In this document: positions 30,838 through 39,668 of the stretch, piece by piece
Numbering within the stretch: the first letter of the stretch is position 1
How the letters are laid out: the number at the start of each line of letters is the position of its first letter
Source: Eubacteriales bacterium
GTDB taxonomy: Bacteria > Bacillota > Clostridia > Lachnospirales > Lachnospiraceae
Reading direction: 5' to 3'
Assembly (NCBI GenBank): GCA_030524785.1
Contig: JAUNFZ010000008.1
Location: 1 to 55,927, forward strand
Length of the DNA stretch: 55,927 nt
Made by a program: the position numbers and the translations under genes
Notes under the pieces: model-generated
Seen by the model: only the letters and a program-made list of their open reading frames with translations
Database searches by the model: none
What the model was told of the DNA's origin: nothing

Positions 30838-31689
30838 ATGAGGACAGTAAAAGAAATATCGGATTTAACAGGTATCAGCGTGCGCACGCTCCACTACTAT
30901 GATGAAATCGGACTTTTGAAGCCGACTGACAAAAGTGAAGCGGGATACCGGCTTTATGACGATAAAGCGTTGGAAACATTGCAGCAGATTTTGTTTTTCC
31001 GTGAGTTTGATATTTCCCTGAAAGAAATCAAGGCAGTTATAGAAAATCCGGCTCTTGAGAAAAAACAGATTTTACAAATGCAGCGGAAAATGCTGGTGGC
31101 AAAGAAAGAACGCATGGAGCGTCTGATCGCCGGCATTGATGACATTCTGAAAGGAGAGAATAAGATGGATTTTGAAGTATTCAGCAAGACCGAATTAGAG
31201 GATATGTATAACTCTATGGAGGCGAGGATGAACGAAAAACAGAAAGCGATTTTTATCGAGCAATACGGCAGTATGGAGGAATGGAAAAAGAAATTCCTTG
31301 AAAATGCTTCTACTGAAGCGGTTCAGAAAAATTTCCAGAAGGTTGTAGAGTGGTACGGCAGCAAGGAGAAAGCAATGGAAGCATCGAAAAATCCGGAAAA
31401 TACAGAAATCTTTCCGGCTTATCAGAAACGGCTTGGGGAAATTGTGAAGAAACTGGCGGATAAAAAAGGTCAGGACGTAAATTCTTTTGAAGTAAAAGAA
31501 TTAGTCGGGGAATATGACTTTGTGACAAAGCAGATGTTTCAACTGCCGGATGCTGCTTCCATGCTTCTTGAACTGGCTGCCGCCTATCGCACAAACACGG
31601 AAATTCAGGCAGTACAGGACAGCATTTATGGAGAAGGAACAACAGAGTTTATTGGAAGGGCGATTGAAGCCTTTTATCAGAAAAAGTAA
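30838..31689 (+). CDS. MerR-family regulator with TipAS ligand domain
   Basis: A 283-residue activator. The N-terminal winged helix carries VKEISDLTGISVRTLHYYDEIGLLKPT, followed by a coiled-coil dimerisation helix (about 75-110). The C-terminal TipAS domain (about 115-283) is an all-helical antibiotic-binding module known from TipA of Streptomyces and Mta of Bacillus. AGGAGG at 30823-30828 favours ATG 30838 (9-nt spacing) over ATG 30832. No efflux pump is adjacent, so the regulon lies elsewhere, or the gene acts as a drug sequestrator controlling itself. Confidence 0.9.
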   Translation: MRTVKEISDLTGISVRTLHYYDEIGLLKPTDKSEAGYRLYDDKALETLQQILFFREFDISLKEIKAVIENPALEKKQILQMQRKMLVAKKERMERLIAGIDDILKGENKMDFEVFSKTELEDMYNSMEARMNEKQKAIFIEQYGSMEEWKKKFLENASTEAVQKNFQKVVEWYGSKEKAMEASKNPENTEIFPAYQKRLGEIVKKLADKKGQDVNSFEVKELVGEYDFVTKQMFQLPDAASMLLELAAAYRTNTEIQAVQDSIYGEGTTEFIGRAIEAFYQKK

Positions 31690-31736
31690 TTCGTGGCAAC
31701 AAAATACCGGTCGCCCATCAGCGACACTGATGGTGC

Positions 31737-31799
31737 TATCGGCAAATTGATAGTCCTACACAGGGGCAGATGTGATTTATGCGAATCATACCTGCCCCT
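31737..31799. repeat. 63-bp structured repeat, copy B
   Basis: Second copy of the element at 29265-29327. It lies between the MerR gene and the converging LacI gene. The stem CTATC/GATAG and the long AGGGGCAG/CTGCCCCT stem are kept. A separate hairpin (CCATCAG/CTGATGG, about 31715-31733) stands just upstream. Confidence 0.8.
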
Positions 31800-31802
31800 T
31801 CT

Positions 31803-32786
31803 TTAATTCTCAATTTCCACATAATAGGCCTGAAAAATCCTTTCCTTAATGGGAAGTGACGGGTTTGAAATGCAATCCATAATTTGCTGACCGGCGGCCT
31901 GAGCAAGCTCAAGAGCCGGCTGCCGCACATATCCCATTTTTCCAAGATAATAGTAGCGCCGGTCGTCCAGATTGGAGGTGAGAAGATCTACATCCTGACC
32001 AATTACGATACCGTGTTTATGGCAATAGTAAATGACATCCTCTGCCATGGCATTGTTGGATATGGCAATGGCAGTGCAGCCCCGGCTGATCAGTGTTCCC
32101 ACGTAAGCGTCTGCGCTGTTGTGCAAAGAATCGCCAAAGCAGATCAATTCATCACGGATGGGAAGACCGCAGTCCGTCAGAGCGGCTTTGTATGCAAGAA
32201 AACGTTCATAGGCTGTGGAGATATGCTGCAGGCCTGCTATGTAGCCAATATTTTTATGCCCCCGCCGGATCATTTCACGCACGCCCTGGTAGACAGCTCT
32301 GTGATTAGAGATAGTAAGGCTGTGGAAAGTGCAGTCGGGGAAGGTTCTGTCCACAAGAACAACAGGAAAATCTTTTGGTATTATTTCCTGCAGCGTGCAG
32401 AACTTTTTTACCGTGCTGGCGATTAAAAGGCCATCTACCATACCGCTTGTCAGCGCCCGTATGGTGTCGATTTCATTCTGCTCATTCTCATGAGTGTTGG
32501 TAACAATTAATTTATAAGATTCATGGGCGATTACCCGTTCCACTTCTTCAATCAATGCAGCAAAGTATTCATTTGAAATGTCGGGAACAATAAATCCGAT
32601 CATATTTTTTTTGCCGGTTTTCAGAATACGGGCCATCTCGTTTGGAGTGTATTCCAGGGCGTTTATGCTGTCCAGCACACGCTGCCGCGTGGCCTCCGAG
32701 ACAAAACGCGTATGATTGATTACGTGACTTACCGTAGCTGTGGAGACACCAGCGTGTCTGGCTACATCATTTATGGTTACTTTCAT
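31803..32786 (-). CDS. LacI-family transcriptional regulator
   Basis: A 327-residue repressor. The HTH has TINDVARHAGVSTATVSHVINHTRFVS, with the hinge helix NEMARILKTGKK. The periplasmic-binding-protein-like effector domain follows (IGFIVPDISNEYF, then GCTAIAISNNAMAEDV). GGAG with 9-nt spacing selects the ATG at 32786. It diverges from the ABC importer operon starting at 33076. Shared AAACGATT half-sites in the gap suggest it controls both itself and the importer. Confidence 0.92.
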   Translation of the reverse strand: MKVTINDVARHAGVSTATVSHVINHTRFVSEATRQRVLDSINALEYTPNEMARILKTGKKNMIGFIVPDISNEYFAALIEEVERVIAHESYKLIVTNTHENEQNEIDTIRALTSGMVDGLLIASTVKKFCTLQEIIPKDFPVVLVDRTFPDCTFHSLTISNHRAVYQGVREMIRRGHKNIGYIAGLQHISTAYERFLAYKAALTDCGLPIRDELICFGDSLHNSADAYVGTLISRGCTAIAISNNAMAEDVIYYCHKHGIVIGQDVDLLTSNLDDRRYYYLGKMGYVRQPALELAQAAGQQIMDCISNPSLPIKERIFQAYYVEIEN

Positions 32787-32824
32787 AATATCCATCTCCG
32801 TAATTGATAATGTAAAAATGATTT

Positions 32825-33018
32825 AAACGATTTTCTAAAAGAACCATCTGTTTTTCTATTATAATTTGATATGACAAAAATGTCAATTTTTTGTAGCGAC
32901 AATTCAAAAATATGTCAAACTGCATAAAAACAGGGGCGAAATTTGTGGAAAATGTCAATTGATTTTACACATAAAATCCCGTAATATAATGTCATTAAAA
33001 CGATTACGTAAACGTTTA
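32825..33018 (+). promoter_or_regulatory. LacI operators and importer promoter
   Basis: TATAAT at 32985-32990 has a poor -35 (TTTTAC, 16-bp spacer). Just downstream, AAACGATT (32998-33005) is followed by the perfect palindrome TAAACGTTTA (33009-33018), a typical LacI-family operator in a repressing position. AAACGATT recurs at 32825-32832, near the LacI gene start. Confidence 0.65.
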
Positions 33019-33075
33019 ACAAGTACATGTAGCTAAAAACTGTGCCTTGCACGAGGCAAAAAAGGAGGAAAGGAT

Positions 33076-34008
33076 ATGAAAAGAACAGTAATTACGGCAA
33101 TTCTTGCAGCATCTATGGCAATTGGAATCACTTGCACTGCCGGAGCATCCGACGGGGAGTTCAAGGTCAGCTTTATCTGCCCGAATGTGGCTTTGTCCTA
33201 TTGGAGCGACGTAAAAGAGGGGCTTGACAGCGCGGCTGAGGAATTTGGTGTGGAGCTTGATTTTGTGGGTCCGTCGAAAATTGATACGCAGCAGCAGATA
33301 CAGATGATGGAGGCGGCGATTGCAAACAAGGCGGATGGTATTATCGTGGCTTCTCTGGATGCAAACGCGTTTATTCCCGTTATCGACCGTGCCGTGGAGG
33401 AAGGTATCCCGGTAATTTGCCTCGATGCGGATTCGCCGGACAGTAAGCGGTCAAGCTTTATCGGAACGGAAAATACTGCGGCGGGTCAGGTGCTGGGACA
33501 GGCTTTGGTGGATGCTATGGACGGACAGGCAAATGTTGGAATTATTACGGGAGCTCTGGACAGTGAAAATGTGAATCAGCGTGTAGACGGTGTGGAAGCT
33601 GCTTTTGAGGGAAATGACGGCATGAATATTCTCGCAGTGGAAGCGGCGAACACAGATCTTGGACAGGCGACTCAGAAAGCACAGGCGATGATGCAGGCTT
33701 ACCCGGAAATGGACGCGATGCTTGGAACCACGTCAAACGACATGATCGGCGCTGCCCAGGCAATTAAGGAGCAGGGCCGTACCGGAGAAATTCTGCTGAT
33801 CGGTTTTGATGATCTGGAGCAGACGCTGGATTTAATACGCAATGGTGAAATTTATGGAACCGTTGCGCAGCGCCCGGTAAACGGCGGTTATTTGGCGGTA
33901 CAGTATATGGTGGATCTTCTGAACGGAAAAGAAATTCCGGAACGTGTGGATACGGGCTGCGTACTTGTAACAAAGGACAATGTAGATACTTATAAAACGG
34001 GAGAATGA
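33076..34008 (+). CDS. Ribose-type ABC substrate-binding protein
   Basis: A 310-residue exported binding protein of the RbsB type. The signal peptide ends near residue 25 (ITCTAGAS). A nearby cysteine does not form a good lipobox. The mature part has two Rossmann-like lobes with FICPNVALSYWSDVKEGL, KADGIIVASLDANAF, CLDADSP and the late LLIGFDDLEQTLDLI. AAGGAGG precedes the ATG. It is the first gene of an operon with permease, ATPase and phosphotriesterase-like protein. The substrate is probably a sugar or sugar-like compound. Confidence 0.9.
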   Translation: MKRTVITAILAASMAIGITCTAGASDGEFKVSFICPNVALSYWSDVKEGLDSAAEEFGVELDFVGPSKIDTQQQIQMMEAAIANKADGIIVASLDANAFIPVIDRAVEEGIPVICLDADSPDSKRSSFIGTENTAAGQVLGQALVDAMDGQANVGIITGALDSENVNQRVDGVEAAFEGNDGMNILAVEAANTDLGQATQKAQAMMQAYPEMDAMLGTTSNDMIGAAQAIKEQGRTGEILLIGFDDLEQTLDLIRNGEIYGTVAQRPVNGGYLAVQYMVDLLNGKEIPERVDTGCVLVTKDNVDTYKTGE

Positions 34009-34010
34009 TT

Positions 34011-35027
34011 ATGAGGGAAGACCAGACAAAGGGCGCGTCAAAGTGGATCAGGGGATTGCTTGGCAGGCCGGAGATGGGAATTTTTATACCGCTGCTGATT
34101 CTCTGTGCGCTTACGGCCATATTGAATCCGAATTTTCTCAGCAAGAGCAATATGGCGGATACGCTGAATTATGTTTCACTGGATTTTATTATTGCTGTGG
34201 GTATGACGTTTACGATTATCAGCGGTGGGATGGATTTGTCCGTAGGGTCTACCGTGGCTCTGGGCGGTTATGTTACCGGGCTTGCCCTGGTAAATCACGT
34301 GCCAGTTTTTGCAGCGGTGCTTCTGGGCCTTCTGACGGGAGCGGTGATAGGACTGGCAAACGGCCTTATTATTGTAATGTTTCGGATTCCACCTTTTATA
34401 ACGACCCTGGGTATGATGAATATTGTAAAAGGAGTAGTGAATGTGCTCAGTGAGGGGAGGCCGGTGTTTCCATTTCCAGACAGCTTTAACGCTTTGGCGC
34501 AGACCCGTATCTGGGGCTTTCCGACTCCGGTTTATATGGCACTGCTTCTGTTGATTGCAGCTGTTTTTCTGCTGAAAAATACGAGCTTCGGGCGAAGTGT
34601 GATGGCAGTGGGCGGCAATGAGGCTGCGGCAAACACATCGGGAATCGACGTTAATAAAGTCAAAGTAATTACGTATGTGATGACGGCTGTGCTGGCTTCT
34701 TTCAGCGGTATTCTGCTGGCAAGTAAAAGCGGAACGGCTACGCCGGGCGCTGGCGACGGTTACGAGATGAATATTATTGCGGCTGTTATTATTGGGGGAA
34801 CCAGCCTTTCCGGAGGAAGCGGCTCTATTATCAGTACGGCAATCGGCTGTGCGCTCATTAAGGTTCTCAATAATGCGATGGTTATTTTGTCGATCAATAC
34901 TTATTGGCAGAATATCGTAATTGGAGCGATCATTATCGCGGCGGTGATTATTGATACGCTGCGAAGGGAAAGTGCTCTTAGGGGAGGAAAATCAAAACGT
35001 GGCGGCTTCAGGCCTTCCAGAAACTGA
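34011..35027 (+). CDS. Ribose-type ABC permease
   Basis: A 338-residue RbsC-type membrane protein with about ten hydrophobic segments. It has the family motif VGMTFTIISGGMDLSVGS, and GTSLSGGSGSI near the C-terminus for the ATPase contact. GGGAG at 33999-34003 selects ATG 34011; ATG 34005 overlaps the previous stop but is too close to the ribosome binding site. Only a single permease is encoded, which would act as a homodimer. Confidence 0.92.
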   Translation: MREDQTKGASKWIRGLLGRPEMGIFIPLLILCALTAILNPNFLSKSNMADTLNYVSLDFIIAVGMTFTIISGGMDLSVGSTVALGGYVTGLALVNHVPVFAAVLLGLLTGAVIGLANGLIIVMFRIPPFITTLGMMNIVKGVVNVLSEGRPVFPFPDSFNALAQTRIWGFPTPVYMALLLLIAAVFLLKNTSFGRSVMAVGGNEAAANTSGIDVNKVKVITYVMTAVLASFSGILLASKSGTATPGAGDGYEMNIIAAVIIGGTSLSGGSGSIISTAIGCALIKVLNNAMVILSINTYWQNIVIGAIIIAAVIIDTLRRESALRGGKSKRGGFRPSRN

Positions 35028-35040
35028 GAGGGGTGAAAGC

Positions 35041-36588
35041 GTGAGCAGAGTTACACTGGAGATGAGTCATATTACAAAGCGCTTTCCGGGCGTTACCGCC
35101 CTTGACGACGTCAGTATCAAAGCGTACGAGGGGGAAACCCTGGCGCTTCTGGGGGAAAACGGTGCGGGAAAATCCACATTGATGAAGATATTAAGCGGTT
35201 TTTATCCGGCGGGCAGCTATGACGGAGAAATCCGTGTGGACGGCAAAAAGGCTGCATTTATGAATACAAGCCAGAGCGAGAAAGCCGGAATTGCGATGAT
35301 CTATCAGGAACTGAATATGCATAATGAGATTACGGTGGCCGAGAACCTGTTCCTGGGACACTGGCGGAAGAATAAGTGGGGCGCGATTGACTGGAAAGGA
35401 CTGTATCAGGAAGCGGGAAACTATCTGGAGACCGTTGGACTTGGGTTTGTGAAGCCGGATGCGCCCCTCAGGACGCTGAACCCCAGCCAGCAGCAGCTTG
35501 TGGCGATTGCAAAGGCGCTGACTGCAGATCCGGAGATACTGGTGCTGGATGAGCCGACCGCGGCGCTAAGTGAAGAAGAATCGGAGAACCTGTACCGTAT
35601 CCTGGAAAAATTAAAGGCAAACGGACTGACGTGCCTTCTGATCTCTCATAAACTGGATGAAGTATTTGCGCACGCACAGCGCATGGTGGTTATGAGAGAT
35701 GGGCGGGTGATCGGAGAACACGATACGAAGGAAGCCAAACTGGATTTGATTATTTCAGAGATGATCGGCCGTACTTTGGAGGATTATTATCCGGGGCGGG
35801 AGACTTCTTTGGGTGAGATACTTTTTGAGGCGAGGAATATATCTGTTCCTTATCCCTACAACCGTTCCAGAAATATTGTGAGCGGTGTAAATTTTAAAGT
35901 GCGTAAGGGTGAGATTCTGGGTATCTGCGGTTTGGTTGGAAGCGGCCGCAGCGAGCTTGTAAACGCAATATTCGGGAAACTGCCGGTTACCGGCGGGGAG
36001 CTTTACATGGACGGAAAAAGATATTTTCCTAAAAATCCAAAGGATGCGATTGAAAAAAAGATCGCGCTTGTTACGGAAGACCGCAAGGCAGACGGTATGG
36101 TAGGGATGCTGAGCATTTCTCAGAATCTGACTCTTTCCAGCCTGAAAAAGGTAGCAAGCCACGGGATCATCAACAAAAAAACAGAGCGCAGCGAGTGCGG
36201 GCACTATTTTGAAAAGCTTCATGTGAAGGCGCAGAACATGTCTGTGCTGGTGCAGACGCTTTCCGGCGGGAACCAGCAGAAGGTAGTTCTGGGACGGTGC
36301 CTGATGGCGGGACCGAGGCTTTTGATTTTAGATGAGCCAACCCGTGGAATCGATATCGGCGCAAAAAATGAGATTTATAAGATCATGAACAGCCTGGCCG
36401 GAGAGGGAATATCTATCATCATGATTTCTTCGGAAATGCCGGAGCTTCTATCTATGAGCAACCGCCTTCTTTTATTGGCAAATGGAAAATGTCTGGGAGA
36501 AGTGGCGGCGGACAGATACACAGAGGAGGAGATCATGAAATTGATTACCGGTGCTGTGCCGGCAGAAAACGGGGAGGAATCGGCATGA
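35041..36588 (+). CDS. Ribose-type ABC ATPase with two nucleotide-binding domains
   Basis: A 515-residue RbsA/MglA-type ATPase. The first domain has Walker A GENGAGKST, signature-like NPSQQQLVAIAKAL and Walker B ILVLDEPTAAL. The second has the degenerate Walker A GLVGSGRS, TLSGGNQQKVVLGR and LLILDEPTRGIDIG. A GTG at 35041 with AGAGGGG upstream is the likely start; an open frame extends 90 bp further upstream into the permease gene. Its stop overlaps the ATG of the next gene (ATGA). Confidence 0.92.
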   Translation: MSRVTLEMSHITKRFPGVTALDDVSIKAYEGETLALLGENGAGKSTLMKILSGFYPAGSYDGEIRVDGKKAAFMNTSQSEKAGIAMIYQELNMHNEITVAENLFLGHWRKNKWGAIDWKGLYQEAGNYLETVGLGFVKPDAPLRTLNPSQQQLVAIAKALTADPEILVLDEPTAALSEEESENLYRILEKLKANGLTCLLISHKLDEVFAHAQRMVVMRDGRVIGEHDTKEAKLDLIISEMIGRTLEDYYPGRETSLGEILFEARNISVPYPYNRSRNIVSGVNFKVRKGEILGICGLVGSGRSELVNAIFGKLPVTGGELYMDGKRYFPKNPKDAIEKKIALVTEDRKADGMVGMLSISQNLTLSSLKKVASHGIINKKTERSECGHYFEKLHVKAQNMSVLVQTLSGGNQQKVVLGRCLMAGPRLLILDEPTRGIDIGAKNEIYKIMNSLAGEGISIIMISSEMPELLSMSNRLLLLANGKCLGEVAADRYTEEEIMKLITGAVPAENGEESA

Positions 36589-37541
36589 AAGTAAATACAG
36601 TTTTGGGGCCGGTAGACAGCAGCAAATTGGGGAAAACATTAATGCATGAGCACATCCTGTGCGCCAACTGGACGGCAAGAATGAGCTATCCGGGGTGGAT
36701 TAATCACGACGAGGTGGTAGAACTGGCAGTTCGCATGCTGCGGGCAGTGAAAGCCTGCGGGTTTCAGACGATTGTGGACTGCACGCCGCCGGGACTCGGA
36801 CGTGATATTGCAATTCTGCGTGAAGTCAGTGAAAAGGCTGAGATGAACATTATCGCCTCCACCGGATTTTACTGGTATGAGGAAGTATGGCTGGTGTGCA
36901 AGGACATCAAACGTATGGCGGACAGATTGATCCAGGAAGCAGAGAGGGGAATACAGGGAACCGACAGCAAGGCTGGCATTATTAAGTGCGCTACAGATAA
37001 GTATGGATTATCAGAAAACAATAAGCGGCTGCTGGAGATGACGGCAAGGGTTTATGAAGCTACGGGACTGCCGGTGTATACCCATACCTCCATTCAAAAT
37101 CGGGTTGCTCCTGCCCAGCAGGAATATCTTATGGAACTTGGAATACCGGCAGAGCGTATGGTGATCGGCCATCTGGGAGATACGGATGACCTGGAATTTA
37201 TTGAGTCTGTTTTGAAAAAGGGAAGCTATGCGGGTCTGGACCGTTTTGGCCTGGGCTGGATTTTCCCGGACGATAAAAGGATTCATACGCTGGCAGAACT
37301 GGTAAAGCGCGGCTATAGAAATCAATTGGTGCTGTCTCATGACTGCAGCGTTTTTATAGACGAGTTTGACAACGAATGGGAGGAACGAAAAAACGTAGAT
37401 TTGAATACACTGCAGTTTCAGTATACGCATCTTCCAAAGCGTATTGTTCCAAAACTCCTTGAGGCAGGACTGACTGAGGAGGATATAGACGTTTTGTTTA
37501 GAAAAGTACCAAGGGACTACTTTGAACAAAGACCGGCATAA
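36585..37541 (+). CDS. Phosphotriesterase-like metal-dependent hydrolase (Php family)
   Basis: A 318-residue amidohydrolase-fold enzyme related to bacterial phosphotriesterases and lactonases (E. coli Php). The metal ligands are HEH near residue 22, the carboxylated lysine in GIIKCATDKYG, THTS, IGHLGD and SHDCS. GGGGAGG and the ATGA overlap couple it to the ABC ATPase. In transport operons such enzymes act as lactonases or sugar-lactone and carbohydrate ester hydrolases, so it probably acts on the imported compound. The true substrate is unknown. Confidence 0.85.
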   Translation: MKVNTVLGPVDSSKLGKTLMHEHILCANWTARMSYPGWINHDEVVELAVRMLRAVKACGFQTIVDCTPPGLGRDIAILREVSEKAEMNIIASTGFYWYEEVWLVCKDIKRMADRLIQEAERGIQGTDSKAGIIKCATDKYGLSENNKRLLEMTARVYEATGLPVYTHTSIQNRVAPAQQEYLMELGIPAERMVIGHLGDTDDLEFIESVLKKGSYAGLDRFGLGWIFPDDKRIHTLAELVKRGYRNQLVLSHDCSVFIDEFDNEWEERKNVDLNTLQFQYTHLPKRIVPKLLEAGLTEEDIDVLFRKVPRDYFEQRPA

Positions 37542-37556
37542 TTTTCTGCCGGTCTT
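37529..37556 (+). terminator. Hairpin at the end of the LacI-controlled operon
   Basis: The 10-bp stem AAGACCGGCA / TGCCGGTCTT spans the stop codon. No good T run follows, so it may mark the mRNA 3' end only weakly. Confidence 0.5.
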
Positions 37557-37590
37557 CATACATTAAAGCAAAGAGATTCCCGGAGGCTGC

Positions 37591-38178
37591 ATGAAGAAAT
37601 ACTCTGTGAAAGAAATTCTGCTGACAGCTGCCTTTTTCGGCGGATTTCTGGCTGGAATACTGTTTACCGATCTGTGGGGGAATACTTATCTGAAAGAAAA
37701 CACATTTTTGTCCCCGGAGAATCTTGTGCGCGTGGCCCGGCAGGAGATTGATACGCAGGCGCTTTTTTTCTACCTTTTGAAACACAGAGGAAAGTGTGCG
37801 CTGCTTTTGTGGCTTCTTGGATATACGGTGGTGGGAATACCGGCGGCGCTGCTGGCTCTTGTCTGGATCGGATGTTCGGCGGGGGTATTTCTGAGCTTAT
37901 TTGTGGTTCATATGCATTTGATGGGTGTGCTCATGTTTCTTGCGGCTGTTCTGCCCCAGGCGCTGTTCTATGGGCCGATGGTCTGGCTGCTGGTGCTGGA
38001 TGTTTATGACAGGTGTGCGGCGAGATACAAAAGCCGAAGGCTTTCGGCAGAATTGTTTCGGGATTCTTCCGGTGCAAAGCGGTTTGCCCTTCTGCTGGCG
38101 CTTTTTCTGGCGGGGGTGGTTCTGGAGAGCAGCATCAATCCATGGCTTCTGACACAGGCTGTAAATTATTTTTTATAA
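37591..38178 (+). CDS. spoIIM: Stage II sporulation protein M
   Basis: A 195-residue membrane protein with five or six hydrophobic segments. It resembles SpoIIM, part of the DMP (SpoIID-SpoIIM-SpoIIP) engulfment machinery. Features include an N-terminal GGFLAGILFTDLW helix and the central GIPAALLALVWIGCSAGVF. Its place upstream of xerD matches the spoIIM-xerD gene order of other endospore formers. It is separated from the ABC operon by a weak hairpin. Family membership is moderately certain, as SpoIIM is a divergent family. Confidence 0.72.
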   Translation: MKKYSVKEILLTAAFFGGFLAGILFTDLWGNTYLKENTFLSPENLVRVARQEIDTQALFFYLLKHRGKCALLLWLLGYTVVGIPAALLALVWIGCSAGVFLSLFVVHMHLMGVLMFLAAVLPQALFYGPMVWLLVLDVYDRCAARYKSRRLSAELFRDSSGAKRFALLLALFLAGVVLESSINPWLLTQAVNYFL

Positions 38179-38291
38179 AAAAATTTCTAGTGATTCACAA
38201 GATATAGTGGTATACATAATATTGAAAATCGAAATCTTGTAAAAAAAGTTCAAATGTGTAAAAAGTGAAGTAATAGTGCAAAAAAAACGGA

Positions 38292-38320
38292 TTGATTTTC
38301 TTTGGAAAAGTACGTATAAT
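38292..38320 (+). promoter_or_regulatory. Promoter ahead of xerD
   Basis: TTGATT (38292-38297), 17-bp spacer, perfect TATAAT (38315-38320). A terminator follows only about 50 bp later. The rest of the 287-bp gap after spoIIM shows only AT-rich sequence. Confidence 0.75.
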
Positions 38321-38367
38321 GTTTACATAAAATGATTCTGGGGAGAATTATTTGTATAATCAAGGGG

Positions 38368-38388
38368 ACAAGGGAACCTTGTTTTTTT
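38368..38388 (+). terminator. Leader terminator between the xerD promoter and xerD
   Basis: The stem ACAAGG / CCTTGT with a GAA loop is followed by seven T. Initiation at the promoter above would give a short RNA of about 60 nt unless read through. Confidence 0.65.
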
Positions 38389-38465
38389 GCGCGCTTTTTG
38401 GGGAGATTCTGTGCAAAATCGGCCGGTTCCGTAGAAATACGAAAGAAAGATGAGACTTATTTAAT

Positions 38466-39380
38466 ATGATGGCAGCACAGAGCTTAACTCCTCAATTACA
38501 GCAGAACATAAGCCAGTTTGTGATTTATCTGGAACAGGAAAAGAATGCGTCCAACAGTACGGTTATGTCGTACCAGCGGGATTTAAAAAAGTTATTTCAG
38601 TTTTTAGGAAAACGCGGAGTGGAGGATATTCAGGGCATTACCGCCACAAATCTGAATTCCTACATACTTCAGATGGAGAAGGAGGGCTTTTCCACGTCGT
38701 CGGTATCCCGCTCGATTGCGTCTATCCGTGCCTTCTGCCATTACCTGACAAAGACCAGAAAGACGCAGGAGGATCCCAGTGAAATGCTGAAAGCACCCCA
38801 TGTGGAAAAGAAACCACCGGAAATTTTGACGCTGGGCGAAGTGGTGCTGCTTTTAGATCAGCCGGATACGACTACGCCCAAGGGAATCCGTGACAAGGCA
38901 ATGCTGGAATTATTATATGCTACCGGGATGCGGGTGTCGGAGCTGATTTCTGTGAAGCTGTCGGAAGTCAATCTGCAGATGAGCTATGTGATGTGCCGGG
39001 ACGGAGAAAAAGAGCGGGTGATCCCCTTTGGAAAAGAGGCATCGAAGGCGCTGAAACAGTATCTTGGGGAGAGCCGTGAAATACTGCTTAAGGGCAGGGA
39101 AAGCGAGTATTTGTTTACGAACTGTTCGGGAAAATGCATGAGCCGCCAGGGATTCTGGAAGCTGATTAAGCAATATGCGGCGAAAGCAGGAATTACAAAG
39201 GACATTACCCCTCATACGCTGCGTCATTCCTTTGGCGCCCATCTGGTGCAGAATGGGGCGGATCTTCGGGTAGTGCAGGAAATGATGGGCCATGCGGATA
39301 TTTCCACCACGCAGATTTATATGGAGATGAACGTGCGCAGGGTAAGAGAAATTTATGCGAAATCTCACCCGCGGGGATAA
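38466..39380 (+). CDS. xerD: XerD-type tyrosine recombinase
   Basis: The 304-residue recombinase resolves chromosome dimers at dif with its partner. The N-terminal SAM-like core-binding domain covers about 1-95. The catalytic residues are R156 in ATGMRVSEL, the lysine in the DGEKERVIPFG beta-hairpin, H250 and R253 in HTLRHSFG, H276 in GHADI and nucleophile Y285 in TTQIYMEM. The length is typical for XerC/XerD. Position after spoIIM favours the housekeeping XerD rather than an integron or phage integrase. No phage genes adjoin it. Confidence 0.92.
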   Translation: MMAAQSLTPQLQQNISQFVIYLEQEKNASNSTVMSYQRDLKKLFQFLGKRGVEDIQGITATNLNSYILQMEKEGFSTSSVSRSIASIRAFCHYLTKTRKTQEDPSEMLKAPHVEKKPPEILTLGEVVLLLDQPDTTTPKGIRDKAMLELLYATGMRVSELISVKLSEVNLQMSYVMCRDGEKERVIPFGKEASKALKQYLGESREILLKGRESEYLFTNCSGKCMSRQGFWKLIKQYAAKAGITKDITPHTLRHSFGAHLVQNGADLRVVQEMMGHADISTTQIYMEMNVRRVREIYAKSHPRG

Positions 39381-39402
39381 TATGATTCAGAAAATATTCA
39401 GA

Positions 39403-39428
39403 GGAAGCTGTGTTCGGCAGCTTCCTTA
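39403..39428 (+). terminator. Intrinsic terminator after xerD
   Basis: The stem GGAAGCTG / CAGCTTCC is followed by TTATTTTAT. Confidence 0.88.
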
Positions 39429-39461
39429 TTTTATATCATAGGATTACAGTGTCAAAAGGTC

Positions 39462-39493
39462 TGTGTCCACTTGTGCTTGCACAAAAGTGGACA
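39462..39493. repeat. Isolated inverted repeat downstream of xerD
   Basis: GTCCACTT and its complement AAGTGGAC flank an inner TGTGC/GCACA stem. It lies between the xerD terminator and the 59-bp repeat. Function unknown. Confidence 0.55.
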
Positions 39494-39571
39494 TATGACC
39501 TTGGGACACGCCACAATATGAGCATAAAAGTGGAGCGTAAGCTACACGATATGCGAATATTGGGTAGGATT

Positions 39572-39630
39572 GTGGGAGTGCGAAGCACGAAACAATCCGT
39601 GTAATCATAAATTCGGGTGTTTCGACGCCC
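39572..39630. repeat. 59-bp dispersed repeat, copy 1
   Basis: It matches copy 2 at 54496-54554 in 56 of 59 positions and the same orientation. It contains AGTGCGAAGCACG (stem GTGC/GCAC) and GGGTG/CGCCC around TTTCGA. It lies between xerD and the end of ogt. The two copies are 15 kb apart, so this is a dispersed genomic repeat. Confidence 0.85.
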
Positions 39631-39668
39631 AAATCATCATAGGAAACTTAACGGGAAACGCACGGCTT

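Noticed and set aside
39444-39632. Small reverse-strand frame with MITRIVSCFALP, also at 54437-55051
   Set aside because: The similarity of the two products comes from the 59-bp dispersed repeat; neither has a ribosome binding site of its own.
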